DNA of 8,696 bases, taken from JBEKVE01 sp049514335 (GTDB lineage Bacteria; Actinomycetota; Acidimicrobiia; Acidimicrobiales; UBA8190). The stretch covers positions 1 through 8,696 of the forward strand of contig JBEKVE010000126.1 in NCBI GenBank assembly GCA_049514335.1, given 5' to 3'. Of the stretch, positions 1-5,470 are shown in pieces. The position numbers were made by a program, and so were the translations under genes. The notes under the pieces are model-generated. The model saw only the letters and a list, made by a program, of their open reading frames with translations, was not told where the DNA came from and made no database searches. The stretch's first letter is position 1, and every line of letters starts with the position of its first letter.

Positions 1-19
1 GTGACGAGTGTTCGTTCAT
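1..19 (-). CDS. Start of a gene cut by the window edge, possibly a type IV prepilin
   Basis: An ATG at 19-17 on the minus strand opens a frame with only six complete codons before the edge (MNEHSS). It has a good ribosome binding site, AAGGGA at 34-29, nine bases upstream. The gene would follow pilC on the same strand after a gap of 176 bases. A short hydrophilic leader placed just after pilB-pilC is what a type IV prepilin would show before its cleavage site and FTLIE-type hydrophobic helix, but that helix lies outside the window. The start is supported by the ribosome binding site and context. The prepilin identity is inference from gene order only. Confidence 0.4.
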
Positions 20-28
20 TGTGTTGGG

Positions 29-34
29 TCCCTT
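29..34 (-). promoter_or_regulatory. Ribosome binding site of the edge gene
   Basis: AAGGGA read on the minus strand lies nine bases before the ATG at 19-17. It is the main evidence that a gene starts there, because only six codons are visible. Confidence 0.5.
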
Positions 35-62
35 CGTTGAGATGGCTGTGTTGTGTCGGTAC

Positions 63-98
63 GGGTGGCTCCCCGGCTCGATCGCCGGTTGGTCACCC
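63..98 (-). promoter_or_regulatory. Strong hairpin in the pilC-to-edge-gene leader
   Basis: Three nested paired blocks make a 12-base-pair stem: 63-67 with 94-98 (GGGTG/CACCC), 71-72 with 91-92, and 73-77 with 84-88 (CCGGC/GCCGG). The loop is six bases (78-83), with small bulges at 68-70, 89-90 and 93. On the minus strand it ends about 43 bases before the ATG at 19 and has no T-run after it, so it does not look like an ordinary intrinsic terminator. It could protect a separate, abundant downstream transcript, attenuate read-through from pilC, or be a ligand-sensing leader. The pairing is seen; the role is inferred. Confidence 0.45.
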
Positions 99-195
99 TG
101 TCGATGTCGGCATGACGCCCCGTTCCGCAATCGTTTCGAATCGCGTCAACCTCCCAGGGGGTGCTTGGACGGTTCGGCTTGGGTGATCGGGCCGC

Positions 196-1404
196 TCATG
201 TGATGTGCACCTGGCGGTAGATGCCGTACATGGCGGACACGAGCGCGATGGCCACGAAGCCCACGATCACGCCCACGAACAGGATGACGGCCGGCTCGAA
301 CAGGCTGGTGAAGTGCTTCAGCTTGTAGTCGAGCTCCCGGTCGAAGTAGTGCGCGGCGGTGTCGAGCTGCTTGTCGAGGGTGCCGGTGCTCTCGCCCACC
401 AGGAACATGCGTCGGGCCGCGGTGGGGAAGAGGTCGGTGTGGGCCAGGGGACCGGCCAGGCCTTCGCCCCGCAGCATCTCCTCCCGAGCGGTGTTGAGAC
501 CCCGTTGGAACACCGCGTTGGTGGTGGCGTTCCCCGTGACCTGGAGCGCCTCGGGCAACGGGACGCCGGCACCCACCATGGAGCACAGGATGCGGCAGAA
601 CCGCTCCAGGATGGCGGTGCGGATCAGGTCCCCCAGCACGGGAACACGCAGGATGAGCACGTCGCGCGTGGCGCGACCCCGCCGTGTGGACGAACCCAGG
701 ATGGCCAGGACGACGATGATGGCGGCCACGCCGGCGAAGACGAACCAGTCCTTCACGCAGAAGTTGGCGATGGAGATGAGGGCCCGGGTGGGGAGGGGCA
801 GCTTGGCGTGCAGCGACGAGAAGAAGGTCTTGAAGCGCGGCAGCACGAAGCCGGTGATGACCACGACGGCCACGATGGACAGCACGAGCACGATGCCCGG
901 GTAGATGAGGGCGGAGGTGATCTTGCGCCGGGCCTCGGTGTCGCGGTCGATGTACTCGGCCAGCTGCTCGAGCACCGTGTCGAGGTTGCCGGTCAGCTCG
1001 GCCGAGCGCAGGATCCCCAGGTAGTAGGGGGGGAACGCCTCGGGATGGGCGTCCGCCGCGCTGGCGAAGGTCTCACCGGAGCGCAGGTCGTCAGCCATCT
1101 CGGCCAGGATCCGCTTGAACTGGACGCTGCCCACCTCGTCGGAGAGAACCTCGAGCGCCTCGAGCACCGGGATGCCGGCCTTCATGAACACGGCCAGCTG
1201 CCGGGAGAAGTGCATGAGCTCTCTGCGCGGCACCTTCTCACGGGTGATCTCGAACTGCAGGAGGCTCTTCTTCTCGGTGATCTGGATGGGCGCCAGGTCG
1301 CGCTCGGCCAGTGCCCGGCGGGCCATGCTGGCGGTGACGGCCTCCTCGATGCCGGTGATGGTCGAGCCGTCGGGGCTGATGGCGCTGAATCGGAATTTGG
1401 CCAT
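196..1404 (-). CDS. pilC: Type IV pilus inner-membrane platform protein PilC (GspF/T2SF family)
   Basis: This 402-residue polytopic protein is the cytoplasmic-membrane platform on which the pilus ATPase acts to add pilin subunits, as in type IV pili and type II secretion. It has the two-repeat T2SF architecture. The first repeat spans about 65-190 with the motif AGIPVLEAL near 76-84 and AELTGNLD near 135-142. The second spans about 268-392 with AGVPLPEAL near 279-287 and GESTGTLD near 337-344. Predicted membrane segments lie at about 168-188, 220-237 and 370-392. Length is normal for the family. The ATG start has a TGAGG ribosome binding site that overlaps the pilB stop codon. Only ten bases separate the two genes, so they are almost certainly co-transcribed and probably translationally coupled. 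A type II secretion GspF cannot be excluded from sequence alone. Confidence 0.96.
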   Translation of the reverse strand: MAKFRFSAISPDGSTITGIEEAVTASMARRALAERDLAPIQITEKKSLLQFEITREKVPRRELMHFSRQLAVFMKAGIPVLEALEVLSDEVGSVQFKRILAEMADDLRSGETFASAADAHPEAFPPYYLGILRSAELTGNLDTVLEQLAEYIDRDTEARRKITSALIYPGIVLVLSIVAVVVITGFVLPRFKTFFSSLHAKLPLPTRALISIANFCVKDWFVFAGVAAIIVVLAILGSSTRRGRATRDVLILRVPVLGDLIRTAILERFCRILCSMVGAGVPLPEALQVTGNATTNAVFQRGLNTAREEMLRGEGLAGPLAHTDLFPTAARRMFLVGESTGTLDKQLDTAAHYFDRELDYKLKHFTSLFEPAVILFVGVIVGFVAIALVSAMYGIYRQVHIT

Positions 1405-1412
1405 GGTCGTCG

Positions 1413-1416
1413 CCTC
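1413..1416 (-). promoter_or_regulatory. pilC ribosome binding site overlapping the pilB stop
   Basis: GAGG on the minus strand overlaps the TGA of pilB (1417-1415) and lies eight bases before the pilC ATG. Ribosomes ending on pilB would therefore sit on the pilC initiation site, which favours coupled expression of ATPase and platform. Confidence 0.6.
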
Positions 1417-3205
1417 AGGCCGCGTAGATCGATCGGACGACTTCGGAGATGGTCGTCACGTCGTCGTTCACGAGCTGGATGGCCTCGTCACGCAGCGATC
1501 GCATGCCCTGGGACATGGCCATGCGCTGGAGCTCCTCCTGGGTGGCCCAGCCCACGATCAGTCGCTTGATCTCGGGCGTGATGCGCATCAGCTCGAACAC
1601 CCCGATGCGGTCGCGATAGCCGGTGTCGGCGCAGAAGTTGCACCCCTCGCCCTGGAAGAACTGAGTCTTGGGCAGGCCCCCGCTCTCGTGGTAGAAGGCG
1701 AGCTCCTCGTCCTTGGGCTCGTACGGCGCCTTGCACGTCTGGCAGATGCGCCGCACGAGGCGCTGGCTCACCACGGCCAGCACCGACGATGCCACCAGGA
1801 ACGACTCGATCCCCATGTCGAGGAAGCGGTGCAAGGCGGCGGCCGAGTCCGTGGCGTGCAGCGAGGACAGGACGAGGTGGCCGGTGAGCGCCGACTGCAC
1901 GGCGATGCGGGCCGTCTCCACATCGCGGATCTCGCCCACCAGGATGACGTCGGGGTCCTGGCGCAGGATCGACCGGAGCCCGTTGGCGAAGGTGATGCCG
2001 GCCTGCTCGTTGGTCTGGATCTGGTTGATGGTGGGGAAGACGTACTCGACCGGGTCCTCGATGGTCATGATGTTGCGGCTCGGGTCGTCGATCTCGGTCA
2101 GCCCGGCGTACAACGTGGTGGTCTTGCCGCTGCCCGTCGGCCCGGCGCACAGCACCATGCCGAAGGGGGAGCGGATGAGCCGGGTCAGCGTCTCGTGGGT
2201 GTCGTGGGGCGTGCCCAGGTCGGCCATGCGGAAGACGGACCGGCTCTTGTCGAGCACGCGGAGCACGCAGCTCTCGCCCCAGATGGTGGCCACGGTGGAG
2301 ACCCGGATGTCGATGTCGCGTCCGTCAACCGCCATGGTGATCTGCCCGTCCTGGGGACGGCGGCGCTCGACGATGTTCATGTCCGCCATGATCTTGAGCC
2401 GGCTCACGAGCGCCGGGGCCATGGCCATGGGCAGCTCGACGGCGTCGTGCAGCGCGCCGTCGATGCGGTAGCGGACCCGGACCTTCTCGTCCTGGGGCTC
2501 GATGTGGATGTCCGAGGCCCGGTCCCGCATGGCCTGGGTGATGAGGAGGTTCACGACCTGGACCACCGGGGCGTCGCCGGCGGTGACGGTCTGCACCGCC
2601 GCGTCGACCGGCCGGCGGGTGGTGTCGGCTGTCTCCTCGAACGCCCGGACGTGCTCCTTGATGTTGCCGAGGGCACGGTACGAGGTGTCGATGGCCCGCT
2701 GGACGTCCGAGCGCGGGGCGATGACGAGGCGCACGACCCGGCCACAGGCGTTGGCCAGGATCTTGGCCAGCTCGGGGTTGGGGTCGGACACGGCGATGGT
2801 GACGCCGCCGCTGTCCACCGTGACCGGCACGGCCAGGTGGGCGCGGGCCACGCTCTCGGACAGGGTCTCGACCGCTTCGGGCGAAGGCGTCTGCTGGGAC
2901 AGGTCGACCAGGGGCACGAGCAGCTGGGTGGACAGCGCTTGGGCCAGGTCGCGCTCGGTGATGGCGCCCAGCTCCACCAGGGTGGTGCCGATGCGCTTGC
3001 CCCCCGCCGCCTGCTGTTGGATGAGGGCCTCGGCCAGCTGGTCGTGCGTGATGAGTTGGGCGCCCACCAGCAGCTCTCCCAGGTGCCCGCGCGAGCCACC
3101 GCCGGTGGTGGTGCCGGCGCGGACGGGAGGCTCGGCCCCGGTGGTGGTGGCCGATACCGGCGGCGGTGCGTCCTTTCCGCCGTTGGGGTCCTTGCGCAGC
3201 TTCAT
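1415..3205 (-). CDS. pilB: Type IV pilus assembly ATPase PilB (GspE/PulE family) with MshEN domain
   Basis: This is the cytoplasmic hexameric ATPase that powers pilus extension, about 596 residues from the chosen start. Residues 1-38 are a Pro/Thr/Gly-rich disordered stretch. Residues 41-64 and 71-94 form two copies of the MshEN signature (R/H-L-G, LV, L-I, then L-x3-L-x2-Q), a fold known in MshE to bind c-di-GMP. The ATPase core follows: Walker A GPTGSGKT at 355-362, Asp box TIEDPVEY at 381-388, Walker B ILVGEIRD at 421-428 and His box LSSLHATD at 446-453. Cysteines 488, 491, 522 and 525 form the two CxxC pairs of the zinc site found in PilB/GspE but not PilT. The frame stays open to 3601, but the upstream part lacks protein-like sequence. 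I place the start at the ATG at 3205, preceded by GGGAG; the ATG at 3217 (four residues longer) is possible. pilC follows after ten bases. Confidence 0.96.
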   Translation of the reverse strand: MKLRKDPNGGKDAPPPVSATTTGAEPPVRAGTTTGGGSRGHLGELLVGAQLITHDQLAEALIQQQAAGGKRIGTTLVELGAITERDLAQALSTQLLVPLVDLSQQTPSPEAVETLSESVARAHLAVPVTVDSGGVTIAVSDPNPELAKILANACGRVVRLVIAPRSDVQRAIDTSYRALGNIKEHVRAFEETADTTRRPVDAAVQTVTAGDAPVVQVVNLLITQAMRDRASDIHIEPQDEKVRVRYRIDGALHDAVELPMAMAPALVSRLKIMADMNIVERRRPQDGQITMAVDGRDIDIRVSTVATIWGESCVLRVLDKSRSVFRMADLGTPHDTHETLTRLIRSPFGMVLCAGPTGSGKTTTLYAGLTEIDDPSRNIMTIEDPVEYVFPTINQIQTNEQAGITFANGLRSILRQDPDVILVGEIRDVETARIAVQSALTGHLVLSSLHATDSAAALHRFLDMGIESFLVASSVLAVVSQRLVRRICQTCKAPYEPKDEELAFYHESGGLPKTQFFQGEGCNFCADTGYRDRIGVFELMRITPEIKRLIVGWATQEELQRMAMSQGMRSLRDEAIQLVNDDVTTISEVVRSIYAA

Positions 3206-3401
3206 TCCCACTCCCATCGGAGGTGCCGAATCAGACGGAGACGCCGACGGGCATTGCGTCCCCTCGTCCCCCCGAGACAGCGCCCGGCCCACCGACGTCG
3301 CGCCGAACAGTACCTGAGCGATCGGTCCGCCCCCCGGAGTGATCCGGGCGGCGATGCAGCACGATTCGGGGCATGAGACGAGCCTCGGCGCGAGCCGCAC
3401 A

Positions 3402-3457
3402 ACGGTCCACGGAGAGGATCCTGACGGACCAGTCACACCCGCCTCCCTATGGACCGT
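3402..3457. repeat. Inverted ACGGTCCA/TGGACCGT pair around the candidate promoter
   Basis: ACGGTCCA at 3402-3409 is repeated in inverted form as TGGACCGT at 3450-3457, 40 bases apart. A related half, GACGGACC, lies between them at 3423-3430. The right arm overlaps the candidate -35 box and the left arm would fall shortly after the transcription start. That arrangement resembles regulator half-sites, but eight-base matches are common in GC-rich DNA. Confidence 0.3.
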
Positions 3458-3460
3458 CAA
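3432..3460 (-). promoter_or_regulatory. Candidate pilB operon promoter
   Basis: On the minus strand, TTGACG (3460-3455) is a good -35 match. It is followed after 17 bases by TGTGAC (3437-3432), which matches only three of six -10 positions. It would give a leader of more than 200 bases before pilB. A second weak candidate is the -10-like TACTGT at 3312-3307, with no clear -35. Neither is strong; the true start site is unknown. Confidence 0.25.
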
Positions 3461-3522
3461 CATTCGCTCAACTGCGCTGCGTGCAGATCTCCAGGTCAGA
3501 GGCCTGCATGGCGCGCCGTCGG

Positions 3523-3550
3523 ATTCCTCGCCGTGCATGCGGCGAGGAAT
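3523..3550. repeat. Perfect 10-bp inverted repeat with 8-base loop
   Basis: ATTCCTCGCC (3523-3532) is perfectly complementary to GGCGAGGAAT (3541-3550). The eight-base spacer GTGCATGC contains the palindrome GCATGC. There is no T-run on either side, so a classic intrinsic terminator is unlikely. It lies about 130 bases beyond the CAP gene stop and about 60 bases upstream of the candidate pilB promoter. It could be a regulator operator or a transcript-end hairpin. Confidence 0.55.
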
Positions 3551-3680
3551 TGCGGATGGGGAGGTCGCGTGAGCGCGCAGGGTGGTCATGGCGCGCACCA
3601 CGACGTGCGCATCGCGCGGCAGCGTCAGCGGCGTGCAGTGGAATCAGCCCCGCCGACACCGTGCGCAGTGGACGTCGCGC

Positions 3681-4658
3681 TCAGGGGAGGTACGCGGTCT
3701 CCTGCTGCCAGGTGAAGGCCAGGGTCACGGAGCCCGAGGTGTCGACCAATAGCTCGGTCAGGCTCGGGTCTCCGCTGTATCCCCCCGGCGCCCACGCCGT
3801 TCCCATCAGGCACTCGTGGCACGCCAGGCCCAGAAGGATGTTCTTGCGGTGGCCCCAGCATCCCGACCGGTTCGAGGCGGTGCAGTCCACGTTGGCAGAC
3901 CCCACCCCGTCGTCGTACATCCACAGATAGATCGCCTCGAGAGGGTTGCCCACCGCGCCCGCCCAGTTCGACCCCCACTCGGTGAATGGGAAGCCGGCAG
4001 GCGGGGCGGGATCGTCGTTCTGCGTCGCCCCTTGGTCCGCCGCCTGGTCGAGAGCGCTCGCCATGGCCGTCAGGGCGGGGAGGCCCCGGGCCGTGCGCTC
4101 GAGGTTGGTGGCCACGAACAGCTGCTCGGCCGGCGTGAGCTGGGCCCAGTTGGTGGGGAGGGTCATGGGGGCCAGACCCTCCCCGGCCCGGGCGTTGGCG
4201 ATGGCCTGGAGCGTGGCCCCGGTGCAGCTCGACGAGTCGTCGTAGGCCGACCCCGAGCAGCTCTGCAGGAAGTTGGGATCGGGGGCGATGTTGTCGGCCG
4301 GCACGGCGGGCGGGAGGATCCCCCGGGTGGCGGCCACGGCCGGGGTCGGCGGGGTCGGCGGCGTGGTCGTCGGCACGGGGGGGACGGTCACCACCGGGGT
4401 GGACGGCACCGTCGTCGGGGTGGGGGCGGTCGTGGTCGTGGTGGGAACGTGCGGCCGGGGCAGGGTCCGCGCCACCTGGCCCCCCGAGGCCACCAGTGAC
4501 GGGGCGGGGGGAGGGGCGCCGAACGTGGGGCCGCCGTGGGCGACGATGAGGACCAGGAGCACGGCCTCTCCCAGGGCCAGGATGTACCCGAGGGGCAGCC
4601 AACCAGGCCGGGCGCCGTCGAGATCCGCGGGCTGACCGTGTCGGCGACCGATCCTCAT
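3681..4658 (-). CDS. Membrane-anchored extracellular CAP-domain (SCP/PR1-like) protein
   Basis: This 325-residue protein has a short cytoplasmic N-terminus, one hydrophobic segment at about 23-41 (signal anchor), and a Pro/Thr-rich stalk at about 45-110 with runs such as VPTTTTTAPTPTTVP. A globular C-terminal domain spans about 125-325. CAP hallmarks are NLERTARGLPAL at 185-196, EWGSNWAG at 228-235 in the place of the usual GEN motif, and GHRKNIL at 269-275. Six cysteines (134, 145, 259, 267, 280, 283) all fall in the outer domain and could form disulfides. The histidine usual in the first conserved CAP helix is not evident (DQAADQGATQ), so the family's metal-binding tetrad may be incomplete. 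Molecular function in bacteria is poorly defined; a cell-envelope role is inferred. No clear ribosome binding site precedes the ATG, so the start is less certain than the rest. Confidence 0.82.
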   Translation of the reverse strand: MRIGRRHGQPADLDGARPGWLPLGYILALGEAVLLVLIVAHGGPTFGAPPPAPSLVASGGQVARTLPRPHVPTTTTTAPTPTTVPSTPVVTVPPVPTTTPPTPPTPAVAATRGILPPAVPADNIAPDPNFLQSCSGSAYDDSSSCTGATLQAIANARAGEGLAPMTLPTNWAQLTPAEQLFVATNLERTARGLPALTAMASALDQAADQGATQNDDPAPPAGFPFTEWGSNWAGAVGNPLEAIYLWMYDDGVGSANVDCTASNRSGCWGHRKNILLGLACHECLMGTAWAPGGYSGDPSLTELLVDTSGSVTLAFTWQQETAYLP

Positions 4659-4732
4659 CCCGAAGGTATCGGCACCCCCGGTGGAGCACCTGAGCGGGGT
4701 GCGCCCCGCACCGCTGGCGCCTGCAGGGTGCC

Positions 4733-4773
4733 CCGGGACCTCCGGCCGGCCGGGGGCTCCGAGGGGGTCCCGG
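4733..4773 (-). terminator. GC-rich hairpin after the GNAT gene, possible terminator
   Basis: CCGGGACC (4733-4740) pairs perfectly with GGTCCCGG (4766-4773), and two further pairs follow after one mismatch. The 19-25-base interior is itself rich in GGCC. It begins five bases after the GNAT stop on the minus strand. There is no T-run, so it could be a U-less terminator or simply a stable 3' end. A second small hairpin, GCGGGG/CCCCGC, lies at 4694-4709, ahead of the CAP gene start. Confidence 0.35.
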
Positions 4774-4778
4774 CGCTG

Positions 4779-5078
4779 TCAGCGGGGTGCCACCAGCCCT
4801 GCGTAGTGGGGGTGGCGCTCGATGTAGGCGGCCACGAAGGGGCACATCGGGTCGACCTGCAGGCCCCGGGCGGCGATGTCGTCGAGGGCGAAGGCGGCCA
4901 GGCGCCCCCCGACGCCGTGTCCCTCGAAGGCCGGGTCCACCTCGGTGTGGACGAGGACGATCACGCCCGGACCGCTGCGGTAGGTGATGAAGCCGGCCAG
5001 ATCGTCCCCCACGTGCGCCTCGTAGCGGTGACGCCGGGTGTCGTCGGTGACGGACACGGGTTCCTCGTCCTCGGGCAT
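4779..5078 (-). CDS. Small GNAT-fold N-acetyltransferase (COG2388/YjdJ-like)
   Basis: This 99-residue protein is a minimal GNAT domain of the short acetyltransferase family that includes YjdJ and NATD1. Residues 17-45 give the first strands (RYEAHVGDDLAGFITYR). HTEVDPAFEGHGVGGRLA at 44-61 carries the acetyl-CoA pyrophosphate loop (EGHGVGG). The tail CPFVAAYIERHPHYAGLV at 79-96 is the family's characteristic C-terminal motif. An AGGAGG site five bases before the ATG at 5078 fixes the start; a longer open frame to 5213 lacks such a site. The natural substrate of this family is largely unknown. It is transcribed away from the 77-residue gene at 5237, and its 3' end is followed by a hairpin. Confidence 0.9.
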   Translation of the reverse strand: MPEDEEPVSVTDDTRRHRYEAHVGDDLAGFITYRSGPGVIVLVHTEVDPAFEGHGVGGRLAAFALDDIAARGLQVDPMCPFVAAYIERHPHYAGLVAPR

Positions 5079-5083
5079 GGCGT

Positions 5084-5089
5084 CCTCCT
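5084..5089 (-). promoter_or_regulatory. Ribosome binding site of the GNAT gene
   Basis: A full AGGAGG on the minus strand, five bases before the ATG at 5078-5076. It is the strongest ribosome binding site I found in the window and decides the short start over the longer frame. Confidence 0.75.
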
Positions 5090-5236
5090 CGGATCGTCGT
5101 CGGCAGCCACAAAACGCGTGCGGACGCGGGGAATGATGGTGTCGCGCGCCGGTGGTGGTGCACAATCGTGTCGGACCACAGACAGGCGGATGGGACACAA
5201 GCATTCTCGCCACGCCCGGACCGCCAGGGAAGTGCC

Positions 5237-5470
5237 GTGCTCGACGAAACCGCGCACCAGAAGCTGCTCGCCGCCATCGACGGTGCCATCAGCCGGTGCA
5301 TCGACGCCTTCAACATCTCCTCCGAGGCGGGGGAGACAGAGCTCTCCGACGCGGCGCGCCAGCGCGTGGCCGACCTGAAGGCGTTCCGGGAGATGGTGAG
5401 CGGCAGCCCCACCCGCCCGGCGCGGTGGAAGTTCGCCCGCTCGCCCCGGGGCGACGCCCGGCCCCGTTGA
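5237..5470 (+). CDS. Small hypothetical helical protein, 77 residues
   Basis: I do not recognise this protein. From the GTG at 5237 it has 77 residues. Residues 3-25 and about 36-54 look amphipathic and helical (LLAAIDGAISRCIDAFNI; LSDAARQRVADLKAFREMV), and the tail from 58 is basic and Pro/Arg-rich (RPARWKFARSPRGDARPR). There is no signal peptide or membrane segment. AGGGA at 5226-5230, six bases upstream, supports the GTG start; the frame could also begin at the GTG at 5168, but that has no ribosome binding site I can see. Its TGA overlaps a possible TTG start of the dehydrogenase gene, which suggests co-transcription and coupling. The frame-typical codon use and helix periodicity argue that it is real; its function is unknown. 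Confidence 0.6.
   Translation: MLDETAHQKLLAAIDGAISRCIDAFNISSEAGETELSDAARQRVADLKAFREMVSGSPTRPARWKFARSPRGDARPR

Larger units (their letters stand above)
3206..3680. other. Regulatory-looking region upstream of pilB with no convincing gene
   Basis: About 475 bases lie between the stop of the CAP-domain gene and the pilB start. Several open frames cross it on both strands, but none gives a recognisable or protein-like translation, and none has a good ribosome binding site that I can see. It contains a perfect ten-base inverted repeat (3523-3550), a smaller one (GCGCAC 3593-3598 with GTGCGC 3605-3610), an inverted pair ACGGTCCA/TGGACCGT (3402-3409 and 3450-3457), and weak minus-strand promoter candidates. 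It is the likely control region of the pilus operon, possibly including the 3' end of the CAP transcript. Confidence 0.5.

Noticed and set aside
20..120. Resemblance of the leader hairpin to a c-di-GMP-I (GEMM) riboswitch, attractive because of the pilus and GGDEF genes
   Set aside because: There is an ACAGGG-like start and a GG-x-GCC segment on the minus strand, but the loop is not a GNRA tetraloop, the GACGCAAAGCC core is missing and the second arm is not present. Only the general hairpin is supported; a covariance-model search would settle it.
205..1569. A 454-codon plus-strand open frame opposite pilC
   Set aside because: The translation is low complexity and antisense to a complete PilC with both T2SF repeats; an open frame here is expected from GC3 bias.
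1115..3376. A 753-codon open frame on the plus strand opposite pilB
   Set aside because: Its translation is His/Asp/Val/Gly-rich low-complexity sequence typical of the antisense of a GC-rich gene, and the minus strand holds a clear PilB with all motifs.
3206..3601. Upstream extension of pilB to the start at 3601
   Set aside because: The added 132 residues lack conserved or protein-like character and cross the inverted repeats; the ATG at 3205 with GGGAG in front fits better.
3449..3715. Small plus-strand frames of 77-88 codons in the pilB upstream region
   Set aside because: Arg/Ala-rich translations with no domain, no good ribosome binding site, and overlap with the CAP gene end.
5152..5466. 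SDR start at 5152 giving a 389-residue protein
   Set aside because: The extra 105 residues are Arg/Pro-rich and overlap the better-supported 77-residue gene in another frame; the Rossmann fold begins near 5527.
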